From Streptomyces sp. MUM 178J (lineage in GTDB: Bacteria > Actinomycetota > Actinomycetes > Streptomycetales > Streptomycetaceae): a DNA stretch of 61,196 nucleotides. Every line of letters begins with the position of its first letter. Positions within the stretch are counted from its first letter, which is position 1. The notes below the pieces were generated by a model. The model did no database searches. It was given only the letters and a program-made list of their open reading frames with translations, and was not told where the DNA came from. Positions 16,888 to 25,189 of this stretch are shown piece after piece. The stretch is taken from assembly GCF_022414575.1 (NCBI RefSeq), contig NZ_JADWYQ010000038.1:1-61196 (forward strand). The letters are read 5' to 3'. The position numbers were made by a program, and so were the translations under genes.

Positions 16888-18167
16888 CACCGGTCCCTCC
16901 CCGGGCGCAGACCGATCATGCCGATGCCGAACGACCCCCGGTCCTGCCGGAACCGGCTGTGCCTGCCCTCGGCCCTGTGCGCCCCTCCCGTCGCCGCGTC
17001 CTTCACCAGCCCCAGCTCGCCCGCCAGCCCCCACAGCGCCTGCTTCACCGCCGACCTGGCCTCCAGGTCGTGCATCCGGCCCGCGTCGACGACCGGCTGA
17101 AGCTCCTTGAAGTTGGCGGGCACCGACACCTTGGCCATCCGCGTAGCCGTTATCTTCTCGATCAGCGAGGGCTGGATCTCCGTACTGCGCGTATGGCGGT
17201 TGACGACGGTCACCGTCTCCTCCGCCTTGCGGATCTGGAGCCGATCCCAGAGCCTGACCATCCGCTTCGCCGCCCGCACCGTCACCACGTCGGGGGTGGT
17301 CACCAGCAGTGTGCTGTCCGCCGTCTCGATGGCGGCGGCGTTGGCCGTGGTCATCTGGGTGCCGCAGTCGACGACGACGATCTCGTACCGCTGGCGCAGC
17401 GCGCTGACGACCATGCGCACCACCCGGTCGTCGACGTCCTCGCCGCGCTCTCCTTCGGCGGGTGCGAGCAGCAGCGCCAGCCCCGACTCATGGCTGAACA
17501 GGGCGTCCTGGAGGATGCGGGGCGTGATGTCCCGGATGGCGGCGAGGTCGACGATCGAGCGGCGGAACTGCACATCCAGATAGGAGGCGATGTCTCCGCT
17601 CTGCAGGTCGAGGTCGACGAGGGCCGTGCGGTGGCCGGAGGCGACGGCGGCGAGCGCGAGTTGCACGGCCGTGACGGTGGCGCCGACGCCGCCCTTGGCG
17701 CCGGTGACGGTGACGACGGTGCCGCCCGGCCCGGTCAGCGTGTCGGGGCCGTGGCCGAGGTGGCGGCGTACGCCGGCCGACCAGCCGGCCGCGGCCTGGA
17801 CGCGCTGGGCGAGTACCTCGTACGACAGCGGCAGCCCGACCAGTCCGCGGGCGCCGGAGTCCATGGCGGCGGAGTACAGCCCGGGGCTGGCGTCGGAGGT
17901 GACCAGCACGACGCCGACGGCCGGGAAGCGCAGTGCCACCTCGCGGATGAGTTCCAGCGCGGGGACGGGCCCGATCCGCTCGTGGACGAGCACCACTTCG
18001 GGCAGTTCGTCGAGGGACTCCCCGGCGAGCCGGGACAACAGGTCGAGCAGCGAGGTCGAGTCGCCGACGGCGGTGGCCGGCTCGGCGTCCGGGAGCTGGC
18101 CGAGCAGGCCGGCGATGGAGCGGGCGGCGTCGGGGTCGCCGACGGCCGGGAGGATGCGAGTGGTCAT
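16887..18167 (-). CDS. cpaE: CpaE/TadZ-family pilus localisation ATPase
   Basis: 426 residues. The N-terminal half (1-140) is a receiver-like pseudo-domain (VVLVHERIGPVPALELIREV) lacking a clear phospho-acceptor. The ParA/MinD-type ATPase starts with the deviant Walker A GAKGGVGAT (about 156), then ALVDLDLQSGDIASYLD and IVVVDCGTQMT. This is the usual CpaE/TadZ layout, which positions the pilus machine. The C-terminal 40 residues are extra and basic. It follows cpaB by 7 bp and overlaps the first tadE, so it is in one operon. Confidence 0.92.
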   Translation of the reverse strand: MTTRILPAVGDPDAARSIAGLLGQLPDAEPATAVGDSTSLLDLLSRLAGESLDELPEVVLVHERIGPVPALELIREVALRFPAVGVVLVTSDASPGLYSAAMDSGARGLVGLPLSYEVLAQRVQAAAGWSAGVRRHLGHGPDTLTGPGGTVVTVTGAKGGVGATVTAVQLALAAVASGHRTALVDLDLQSGDIASYLDVQFRRSIVDLAAIRDITPRILQDALFSHESGLALLLAPAEGERGEDVDDRVVRMVVSALRQRYEIVVVDCGTQMTTANAAAIETADSTLLVTTPDVVTVRAAKRMVRLWDRLQIRKAEETVTVVNRHTRSTEIQPSLIEKITATRMAKVSVPANFKELQPVVDAGRMHDLEARSAVKQALWGLAGELGLVKDAATGGAHRAEGRHSRFRQDRGSFGIGMIGLRPGRDR

Positions 18168-18174
18168 CCGGCCC

Positions 18175-18888
18175 TCACCTGTTCTTGTCTTCTGACAGGT
18201 CGTAACGGCCCTCTCCGGGCCGGACGGCCGCGGGCCCGTCGCCAGGGAGGAGGGCGAGCCGTACGTGTTCGGCGAAGGACTCGGCGTAGGCCACGCGCTG
18301 GGCGTCCTGCGTGGTCAGGGCGAAGGTGATGGGCACCGCCTCGGTCAGGCCGCTGGAGCGGTCGCCCTTCCCGGGCTCGAGGGCGGTGAGCTCGCCGACG
18401 TCGATGACCCTGGCGTTCGGCACGATGAGCCGGGACTGGTCGACCTCGTCGTCGTTCTGGGCGGCGAAGGTGGCGAAGATGTTGACGAGATTGCCCGGGC
18501 GGATCTTGCCGGCCACGCCGGTCGATGCGTCGATCATGATGGCGATCTCCTGCTCTCCTTCCTCCAGCCGGGGCCGTGCGACCACCATGTCGGTCTGGAG
18601 GAGCGATCCCTTGCGGAGCGTGGTGACGGCGATCTTGCCGTCGACGGCGTCCAGGTCGGTGACGGCACTGGGCGACAGCCAGCGCTCAGGCATCGTGATC
18701 TTCTCGAACTGGGCGGCTCTCAGCGGCGTGTACGGGGCGATGTCCGCCTTGACGCGATAGGCGACGGTCTCCGGGCCGACCTTGGAATTCACATCGCTGA
18801 TCACTGAGATCACGCCGGCGAACGCGCCGAGGGCGCACAGGCCCGAGAGGAGCAGAAGGACGATGCCGCGGCGCTGCCGTGAATTCAT
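18175..18888 (-). CDS. cpaB: CpaB/RcpC-family pilus assembly protein
   Basis: 237 residues with one N-terminal membrane helix (RRGIVLLLLSGLCALGAFAG). An SAF domain follows (about 40-110: VKADIAPYTPLRAAQFEKIT, LRKGSLLQTDMV), then the RcpC-type domain (IAIMIDASTGVAGKIRPGNLVNIF). This matches Flp pilus assembly protein CpaB. It sits outside the membrane and is thought to act in the pilus channel. First strong pilus gene of the run; cpaE follows after 7 bp. Confidence 0.92.
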   Translation of the reverse strand: MNSRQRRGIVLLLLSGLCALGAFAGVISVISDVNSKVGPETVAYRVKADIAPYTPLRAAQFEKITMPERWLSPSAVTDLDAVDGKIAVTTLRKGSLLQTDMVVARPRLEEGEQEIAIMIDASTGVAGKIRPGNLVNIFATFAAQNDDEVDQSRLIVPNARVIDVGELTALEPGKGDRSSGLTEAVPITFALTTQDAQRVAYAESFAEHVRLALLPGDGPAAVRPGEGRYDLSEDKNR

Positions 18889-18929
18889 GGACGGGACGAC
18901 CTCGTTCGGGGGCGGGGTGCGGACGGTGC

Positions 18930-19012
18930 GAGCACGGACACGGGCACGGACCTAGACACGGACCCAGACACGGACACGGATAGGGATACGGATAGGGATA
19001 CGGGTACAGGTA
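18930..19012. repeat. hexanucleotide repeat tract before cpaB
   Basis: About a dozen degenerate copies of ACACGG/ATACGG/ATAGGG run through the 200-bp gap between the zinc-ribbon gene and cpaB. The phase is mostly six. It looks like slippage-derived sequence; any promoter for cpaB would have to lie within or beside it. Confidence 0.75.
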
Positions 19013-19089
19013 CGGACACGAGGACGCGTACCCGGAGCGGGCGCGCACACCGCCGGGTGCACGGCCGCAGGCGCGGTTCGAGGGCGGGC

Positions 19090-19962
19090 TCATGTGCCGT
19101 GCGGGCCCGCGGGCAGGGCGGCGGCGGGCTCCCGGACGGCGTGCCTGGCGAGCGTCGCCGAGCAGAAGCCGCAGCGGTCACCGATCAGTTGGATGCCGCA
19201 CCAGGTGCACACCTCTCGCCGTACGGACGCGACCAGCTGGTAGAGGACGGAGACGTCCGGGAGGAAGGCCGCGAACTCGATCAGCTTGGGGGTGCCCCAC
19301 CAGCCGGGTGAGTCCGCGGGCAGCAGGGTCTCCTGCACACCGCGCACCTGCCACTGGTGGGCCAGCGTGCCGGTCACCCACTCCGAGTGGAGCTGCCCGT
19401 TGGCCACGGCGAGCTGGGTGACGAAATCCGGGCCCTGGATGCGTCCGTCGCCGGTGCCGATCCGCAGCAGCTGGGGCCGCGGGTTGGCCAGTACGGCGAA
19501 CTGGGCGCCGGGCAGCCAGGACTTGGCGTGGGATTTCAGGCTCACGGGCACCCGGTCCAGCCGGGCCACGGTGCCGAGCAGGGCGCCCGCGTACACATAG
19601 TGGGCCAGCAGCCGGGCCGCGGAGGCGATCACACCCGCGCCGAAGTCGCAGATCGACAGCTGCCTCAGCTGGCGGACGAGGACCGCCAGGCCGAGCGGCG
19701 GCAGGTCCGTTCCGAGCAGCGCGATGCGATTGCTCTCCAGGACGGCCCGGATCGTATGCAGCCGCATCCGGTGGGCCGCCGGCAGCGAGGAGGGGCAGAG
19801 CACGACCACATGGCCGTGCTGCTCCAGCAGGACGGTCGTCTCCGCGAGGGCGTCGTCCAGGGACTGGTCGTCAGGGGCCCGCAGCAGCGCAGCGGGGGGC
19901 GTCTGGCGGTCGTTCGGCGGCAGCACCAGATCGGCGCTGGTGACGGCTATCGCGGTCGGCAC
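19090..19962 (-). CDS. conserved Tad-cluster protein with C-terminal zinc ribbon
   Basis: 290 residues, no signal peptide. The main part (about 35-245) is a mixed alpha/beta region (ETTVLLEQHGHVVVLCPSSL; LLAHYVYAGALLG) of a family I cannot name. The C-terminus carries CTWCGIQLIGDRCGFC, a Cys4 zinc ribbon. It is co-directional with the pilus genes and about 200 bp upstream of cpaB, so it may head the cluster or be a cytoplasmic regulator of it. Upstream is the divergent chitinase. Confidence 0.6.
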   Translation of the reverse strand: MPTAIAVTSADLVLPPNDRQTPPAALLRAPDDQSLDDALAETTVLLEQHGHVVVLCPSSLPAAHRMRLHTIRAVLESNRIALLGTDLPPLGLAVLVRQLRQLSICDFGAGVIASAARLLAHYVYAGALLGTVARLDRVPVSLKSHAKSWLPGAQFAVLANPRPQLLRIGTGDGRIQGPDFVTQLAVANGQLHSEWVTGTLAHQWQVRGVQETLLPADSPGWWGTPKLIEFAAFLPDVSVLYQLVASVRREVCTWCGIQLIGDRCGFCSATLARHAVREPAAALPAGPHGT

Positions 19963-20220
19963 GCTGGTTCCCCGTTCGCTACGGCCGCCGGAGATCCGGC
20001 GTCCCCGTGCTCCTGCACGAGCACTTTATCCACGAGGCGGAGGCCAGAGAACAGCTTTCAGAACCGAGAGCGCCAATCCGCGCACGCTGCGCATCTCCGA
20101 AATCCGGCTGAACCCGTCAGGAGTTAACTCCTGTTTCAGTGTGGTGAACAGACTCCCACGACGGCCGTCGCCGAACAGGCGCCTGGGCCGGCGGCTGTAT
20201 GCGAATCGACGCCAGAGGTC

Positions 20221-20247
20221 TTGACAACACTATTGGTCTGGACCAGC
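20221..20247 (+). promoter_or_regulatory. -35-like hexamer and DasR-type dre box before the chitinase
   Basis: TTGACA at 20221-20226 is followed by ATTGGTCTGGACCAGC at 20232-20247. The latter matches the dre operator of the GlcNAc repressor DasR (about ACTGGTCTAGACCACT), with the perfect half-sites TGGTC and GACCA. It lies about 70 bp before the chitinase GTG, overlapping where a promoter should be. No good -10 hexamer is obvious. The rest of 19963-20316 holds the divergent start regions and nothing else I can name. Confidence 0.75.
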
Positions 20248-20316
20248 TTGGACGGCCAGCGGTGGCCACCGTTCCGCACCACCTCCACCCCCCAACTCCC
20301 CCACTGGAGGCAGCAA

Positions 20317-22029
20317 GTGGACCGCACGACACACTCGCGGAGCGCCGCACGGAGATGGCTCGGCCTCTCCGTCGCGCTCGCGCTGGGAGCCGGAGCCGGC
20401 CTCATGGGTACGGCGGGGACCGCGCAGGCCGCCGATGTGAACAACGTCAGGAACGCGGGCTTCGAGAACGGACTGGCCGACTGGAGCTGCTCCGCCGGCA
20501 GCGGCGCGGCCGTCTCATCCCCGGTGCACGCGGGCGCGGGCGCGCTCAGGGCGACGCCCTCCGGGCAGGACAACGCCAAGTGCACCCAGACCGTGGCGGT
20601 CAAGCCCGGCTCGACGTACACCCTCAGCGCCTGGGTGCAGGGCGGCTACACCTATCTCGGGGTGAGCGGCACCGGCACGACGGACGTCTCCACCTGGACG
20701 CCCGACAGCGGCAGCTGGAAGCAGCTGTCCACCGTCTTCACCACCGGCGCGAACACCACTCAGGTCACCGTCTACACCCACGGCTGGTACGGGCAGGCCC
20801 CCTACCTCGTCGACGACGTGTCCGCGTTTGGGCCGGACGGAGGCGGCGGCGGAGACCCGGAGCCGGAGGTCCCGGCGACGCCCGCGGGTCTCGCCGTCTC
20901 CTCGACGACCTCCTCGTCGGTGTCGCTGAGCTGGAACGCCGTCTCCGGCGCCACCGGCTATCACGTCTACCGCGACGGGACCGAGGTCCAGTCGGTCACA
21001 GGGACCTCGGCTACCGTGACCGGGCTGGCCGCGAACACCTCGTACTCCTTCCAGGTCAGCGCGGCCAACTCGGCGGGCGAATCGGCCAGGTCCGCCGCCG
21101 TCACCGGCACCACCGCCGGGGGCGGGGACCCCGGACCCGGCCCGTCCGTGCCCCGCCACGCGGTGACCGGCTACTGGCAGAACTTCGACAACGGCGCCGC
21201 CGTGCAGAAGATCCGGGACGTCTCGGCGCAGTACGACATCATCGCCGTGTCGTTCGCCGACTCGACCGCCACGCCCGGCCAGATCACCTTCAATCTCGAC
21301 GCGGCGGTCGGCTACGGGTCGACGGCGGAGTTCAAGCAGGACATCGCCGCCAAGCAGGCCGACGGCAAGAACGTGATCCTCTCGGTGGGCGGCGAGAAGG
21401 GCAATGTCACGATCAACAGCGACGCCTCCGCGACCGCCTTCGCCGACAGCGCCTATGCGCTGATGCGGGAGTACGGCTTCAACGGCGTCGACATCGACCT
21501 CGAACACGGCATCAACTCGACCTATCTCACCAAGGCGCTGCGCCGGCTGTCGCAGCAGGCCGGCTCCTCGCTGGTGCTGACGATGGCCCCGCAGACCATC
21601 GACATGCAGAACACCGGCACCGAGTACTTCAAGACGGCGCTCGCGGTGAAGGACATCCTCACCGTCGTCAATATGCAGTACTACAACAGCGGTTCGATGC
21701 TCGGCTGCGACGGCAAGGTCTACTCACAGGGCTCGGTGGACTTCCTCACCGCGCTCGCCTGCATCCAGTTGGAGAACGGCCTCGACCCGTCGCAGGTCGG
21801 CCTGGGCGTGCCCGCCTCGCCGCGCGGCGCGGGCAGCGGCTATGTCGACCCGTCCGTCGTGAAGAACGCGCTGGACTGTCTGACCCGCGGCGTCAACTGC
21901 GGTTCGTTCAAGCCGTCCAGGACCTATCCCTCGCTGCGCGGCGCGATGACCTGGTCGACGAACTGGGACGCGACGGCCGGGCGCGCCTGGTCCAGCGCGG
22001 TCGGACCCCATGTGCACAACCTTCCGTAG
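20317..22029 (+). CDS. secreted family 18 chitinase with carbohydrate-binding and FnIII domains
   Basis: 570 residues from a GTG preceded by GGAGGCAGCAA. Signal peptide ends near AGTAQAA. A CBM-like beta domain (VNNVRNAGFENGLADWSC, to about 180) is followed by a fibronectin III domain (VPATPAGLAVSSTTSSSVSL, about 190-275). The GH18 catalytic domain starts at VPRHAVTGYWQNFDNGA and has D392-I-D394-L-E396 with Glu396 as the acid. The arrangement matches ChiC/D-type Streptomyces chitinases that cut chitin endolytically outside the cell. A dre-like box in front predicts control by DasR and N-acetylglucosamine. Followed by a strong hairpin. Confidence 0.95.
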   Translation: MDRTTHSRSAARRWLGLSVALALGAGAGLMGTAGTAQAADVNNVRNAGFENGLADWSCSAGSGAAVSSPVHAGAGALRATPSGQDNAKCTQTVAVKPGSTYTLSAWVQGGYTYLGVSGTGTTDVSTWTPDSGSWKQLSTVFTTGANTTQVTVYTHGWYGQAPYLVDDVSAFGPDGGGGGDPEPEVPATPAGLAVSSTTSSSVSLSWNAVSGATGYHVYRDGTEVQSVTGTSATVTGLAANTSYSFQVSAANSAGESARSAAVTGTTAGGGDPGPGPSVPRHAVTGYWQNFDNGAAVQKIRDVSAQYDIIAVSFADSTATPGQITFNLDAAVGYGSTAEFKQDIAAKQADGKNVILSVGGEKGNVTINSDASATAFADSAYALMREYGFNGVDIDLEHGINSTYLTKALRRLSQQAGSSLVLTMAPQTIDMQNTGTEYFKTALAVKDILTVVNMQYYNSGSMLGCDGKVYSQGSVDFLTALACIQLENGLDPSQVGLGVPASPRGAGSGYVDPSVVKNALDCLTRGVNCGSFKPSRTYPSLRGAMTWSTNWDATAGRAWSSAVGPHVHNLP

Positions 22030-22054
22030 GCCCGCCGCCCCCGGCCGCTGAGCC

Positions 22055-22095
22055 CGGCAGCGCCGCCGCCCTCCCCTCCTGCGGCGGCGCTGCCG
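22055..22095. terminator. hairpin terminator between chitinase and transporter
   Basis: Perfect 15-bp arms CGGCAGCGCCGCCGC and GCGGCGGCGCTGCCG with an 11-nt loop, followed by TTT. It lies between convergent genes and can serve both. Confidence 0.85.
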
Positions 22096-22116
22096 TTTCC
22101 CGTGGGGGGGCCTTCG

Positions 22117-23397
22117 TCACCAGGGCAGTTGGCGCACCTGCTGCACGCACAGCACCACGAACAGCAGCCCGGCCGCCGACAGCATCACATTGCTGAGGAT
22201 GCCGTTGCGCCACTCGGCGGGCGTGCGGGAGGTGTTGAGCAGCCAGATCAGGGTGAGCGCCAGGAAGGGCATAAAGGCCGCGCCCAGCACCCCGTACGCC
22301 ACGACCAGGCCGAACGGCTTGTCCAGGAAGAGCAGCGCGATCGGCGGGAAGGTCAGCCACAGCAGATACGCGCGGAAGGGCAGCGAGCGTTCCGCGCCGA
22401 CGGCCGCCGCACCGCCCTCGCCGCCGCCGCGCAGCCGCCGCACGAAGTCGGCGAACAGCAGGCTCACCCCGTGCCAGACGCCGATCAGCGAGGAGAACGA
22501 CGCGGCGAAGAACCCGATCAGGAAGAGTTTCGCCGTCGCCGCGCCGAACCGGTCCTCCAGCACCGCGCCGAGGTCGATCAGCCCCCGGTCGCCCTTGGTG
22601 AGGGCGATCTGCGAGGAGTGCAGCAGCTCGGCGCCGACGACCAGCATGGCGACGACGAAGATGCCGGTGGTGAGATAGGCGACGCGGTTGTCGAGCCGCA
22701 TCGCCTTCATCCATCCGGCGTCATGCCAGCCCTTGGCGTTCACCCAGTAGCCGTACGCGGCCATGGTGATGGTGCCGCCGACGCCGCCGATCAGCCCGAG
22801 CGTGTAGAGCAGGGAGCCGTCCGGGAGCACGGGCACCAGTCCGGCCAGCGTCGCCCCGAGGTCCGGCGAGACACGGATCGCGAGATACACGACGATCAGG
22901 AACATCACGCCGACGAGTACGGTCATGACCTTCTCGAAGACTGCGTAGCGGTTGAACCAGACGAAGACCAGCCCGGTCAGACCGGTGATGACCGCCCAGG
23001 TCTTGAGGCCGGGACCGTCCGGGAAGAGCGCCACGATCGGCAGGGCGCTGGAGGACATGGCGGTCGCGCCGTAGACGAAGCCCCACACGACGACGTAGAC
23101 GGCGAAGTAGACCGTGGTCCAGCGGCCAAGGGTGCGCCAGCCTTCGAACAGGGTGCGGCCGGTGGCCAGATGCCAGCGGCCCGCCGCCTCCGCTAGGGAG
23201 ATCTTGACGAGGCATCCGATGACCGCGGCCCACAGCAGGGTGTAGCCGAAGCGGCTGCCCGCGATGAGAGTGGCGACGAGATCGCCCGCGCCGACGCCGG
23301 TCGCGGCGACGACGATGCCCGGTCCGATGTACTTCCAGCTCGCCTTCCGCGGCCGGCCGGTGGACTCGTCCGCCGCGTCCCGTGTCGTCTCTGCCAT
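22117..23397 (-). CDS. Nramp-family-like metal ion transporter with atypical motifs
   Basis: 426 residues with about 11 membrane helices (hydrophobic segments from about residue 25 to the end), starting MAETTRDAADESTG. The fold-level landmarks of the Nramp superfamily are present: WKYIGPGIVVAATGVGAGDL at helix 1 and GLIGGVGGTITMAAYGYW at helix 6. Canonical Nramp proteins have DPGN in helix 1 and MPH in helix 6 as metal ligands. Here helix 1 reads GVGAGD and helix 6 lacks MPH, so Mn/Fe transport is doubtful. It may belong to one of the Nramp-related groups with other substrates. Stands alone, convergent with the chitinase. Confidence 0.8.
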   Translation of the reverse strand: MAETTRDAADESTGRPRKASWKYIGPGIVVAATGVGAGDLVATLIAGSRFGYTLLWAAVIGCLVKISLAEAAGRWHLATGRTLFEGWRTLGRWTTVYFAVYVVVWGFVYGATAMSSSALPIVALFPDGPGLKTWAVITGLTGLVFVWFNRYAVFEKVMTVLVGVMFLIVVYLAIRVSPDLGATLAGLVPVLPDGSLLYTLGLIGGVGGTITMAAYGYWVNAKGWHDAGWMKAMRLDNRVAYLTTGIFVVAMLVVGAELLHSSQIALTKGDRGLIDLGAVLEDRFGAATAKLFLIGFFAASFSSLIGVWHGVSLLFADFVRRLRGGGEGGAAAVGAERSLPFRAYLLWLTFPPIALLFLDKPFGLVVAYGVLGAAFMPFLALTLIWLLNTSRTPAEWRNGILSNVMLSAAGLLFVVLCVQQVRQLPW

Positions 23398-23548
23398 GGT
23401 CTGCCGCCGCCTTCCCCGTATGCGCCTTGTCTGCGCCTCGCCCCCTGGGCAACTGCAGTCAAGTAATCGGCAGGCGGAGCCGCGCGCAAGAGGGCCTGAG
23501 TGACTGAAGATTGTATTGACCGGGTCATGTCATGGACGCGACGATAAT

Positions 23549-23574
23549 GCGACCGATATGCGCGACCGATATGC
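23549..23574. repeat. perfect 13-bp tandem repeat upstream of the carboxypeptidase
   Basis: GCGACCGATATGC occurs twice in direct succession, ending 48 bp before the carboxypeptidase ATG. A GATAAT hexamer at 23543-23548 lies just before it and could be a -10; the TTGACC at 23516 is 21 bp further, longer than ideal. The repeat may be an operator. Confidence 0.55.
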
Positions 23575-23622
23575 GAACCTCGACGCCACGCGTCGCACCA
23601 CCCCCCACACCCAGGAGACACC

Positions 23623-24999
23623 ATGCGACTTCGCATTCGCGGCAGGGACCCCCGCCGCAGCGGCACTCGCGGCGGCGGACCCAGAGCCGCGGCCCTCGCC
23701 GCGCTGCTGGCCCTCGCCCTGGCCGCACCTCTCACCGCCAGCGCGTCCCCTTCCGCGGACGCCCCCGAACCCCGCCCACGGCCGGAGCTGCAGGAGGAGA
23801 TCACGCAGTACGAGATCCACGGCCCGGCCACACCCGCCGCTCGGGCCGCCGTCGCCGCCGTCGGCGTGTCGATCGACGAGGCCGACGACCACTCCGTCGT
23901 CGTCAGCGCGAACGCCGCCCAGGCGGCACGGCTGCGCGCACTCGGCCACCGCCTTCAGCCGCTGCCCGCACCCCCGGACAGGTCGGGCGGCCGCGCGGCC
24001 GAGCCGCTCGACTTCCCGCCCGCCGACTCCCGCTACCACAACTACGCGGAGATGAGCGCCGAGATCGACCAGCGGATCGCCCAGTACCCGTCCATCATGA
24101 GCAAGCGGGTCATCGGCCGGAGCCACCAGGGCCGGGAGATCGTCGCCATCAAGATCAGCGACAATGTGGCGGCGGACGAGGACGAGCCCGAGGTCCTCTT
24201 CACCCATCACCAGCACGCACGCGAGCATCTGACGGTCGAGATGGCCCTGTATCTGCTGCGGGAGTTCGGCGAGGACTACGGCAGCGACCCCCGGATCACC
24301 GACGCCGTGAACGGCCGCGAGATCTGGATCATCCCCGACCTCAACCCCGACGGCGGCGAGTACGACATCGCCACCGGCCGGTACCGCAGCTGGCGCAAGA
24401 ACCGCCAGCCCAACCCCGGCTCCTCGTACGTAGGCACCGACCTCAACCGCAACTGGGACTACAAGTGGGGCTGCTGCGGCGGCTCCTCCGGCTCGTACGG
24501 CTCCGCCACCTACCGGGGCTCCTCCCCCGAGTCCGCACCCGAGGCGAAGGTCGTCGCCGACTTCGTCCGCGGCCGGATCGTCGGCGGCGAGCAGCAGATC
24601 ACCACGGCGATCGACTTCCACACCTACAGCGAGCTGGTGCTGTGGCCCTTCGGCTACACCTACTCCGACACGGCGCCGGGCATGACCCAGGACGACCGGG
24701 ACGCCTTCGCCGCGGTGGGCCGGAAGATGGCGGCGAGCAACGGCTACACGCCCGAGCAGTCGAGCGACCTCTACATCACCGACGGCTCGATCGACGACTG
24801 GCTCTGGGGCGACCAGCGGATCTTTGGCTACACCTTCGAGATGTATCCGCGGTCGGCCTGGAGCGGCGGCTTCTACCCGCCGGACGAGGTGATCGAGCGG
24901 GAGACCAGCCGCAACCGCGACGCGGTGCTGCAGTTGCTGGAGAACTCCGACTGCATGTACCGGTCGATCGGCAAGGAGCAGCAGTACTGCGCGGACTAG
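23623..24999 (+). CDS. secreted M14-family zinc carboxypeptidase
   Basis: 458 residues; a basic leader and hydrophobic core ([20 protein letters not shown]) form a signal peptide. A propeptide-like region runs to about 130. In the M14 domain the zinc ligands are His198 and Glu201 (HHQHARE) and His333 (DFHTYSE); the catalytic Glu is Glu406 (FGYTFEMYP). The substrate-carboxylate Arg/Asn pair is seen in LNRNWDY. It should trim C-terminal residues from extracellular peptides, like the Streptomyces carboxypeptidase T/SG group. The stop codon is already inside a large hairpin. Confidence 0.93.
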   Translation: MRLRIRGRDPRRSGTRGGGPRAAALAALLALALAAPLTASASPSADAPEPRPRPELQEEITQYEIHGPATPAARAAVAAVGVSIDEADDHSVVVSANAAQAARLRALGHRLQPLPAPPDRSGGRAAEPLDFPPADSRYHNYAEMSAEIDQRIAQYPSIMSKRVIGRSHQGREIVAIKISDNVAADEDEPEVLFTHHQHAREHLTVEMALYLLREFGEDYGSDPRITDAVNGREIWIIPDLNPDGGEYDIATGRYRSWRKNRQPNPGSSYVGTDLNRNWDYKWGCCGGSSGSYGSATYRGSSPESAPEAKVVADFVRGRIVGGEQQITTAIDFHTYSELVLWPFGYTYSDTAPGMTQDDRDAFAAVGRKMAASNGYTPEQSSDLYITDGSIDDWLWGDQRIFGYTFEMYPRSAWSGGFYPPDEVIERETSRNRDAVLQLLENSDCMYRSIGKEQQYCAD

Positions 25000-25092
25000 T
25001 GCCGCGACCGGCGGTGTCCGCCCCTCCTCAGGGAGCGTCGTCCGGCGCCGGACGACGCTCCCCGACCGGCAAACACCGCCGGTCGCGACACT
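24998..25092. terminator. nested double palindrome after the carboxypeptidase
   Basis: Outer arms at 24998-25017 and 25073-25092 are complementary over 20 bp with one mismatch. Between them GGGAGCGTCGTCCGGC and its exact complement (25031-25062) form a 32-bp palindrome with no loop. There is no T tract. It probably ends transcription or forms a cruciform. Confidence 0.8.
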
Positions 25093-25104
25093 GGCCGGCG
25101 TAGA

Positions 25105-25136
25105 GCGCCATACGCAATGACTGTTGCGTATGGCGC
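25105..25136. promoter_or_regulatory. perfect palindromic operator before the D-amino-acid genes
   Basis: GCGCCATACGCAA and TTGCGTATGGCGC are perfect 13-bp arms around TGACTG. The site is centred about 70 bp before the ATG at 25190. Form and place fit an operator of a dimeric regulator (IclR or GntR class); no such regulator gene lies next to it. The extra GCAA after the right arm extends the similarity. Confidence 0.75.
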
Positions 25137-25189
25137 AACGGGCAGAATGTGCGGTACGCACGTCCTCAGGCGACCGAAGAGGAGGCCCC

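Noticed and set aside
18930..19012. short-period repeats before cpaB considered as a CRISPR-like array
   Set aside because: Units are six bases, contiguous and degenerate, with no spacers and no cas genes nearby.
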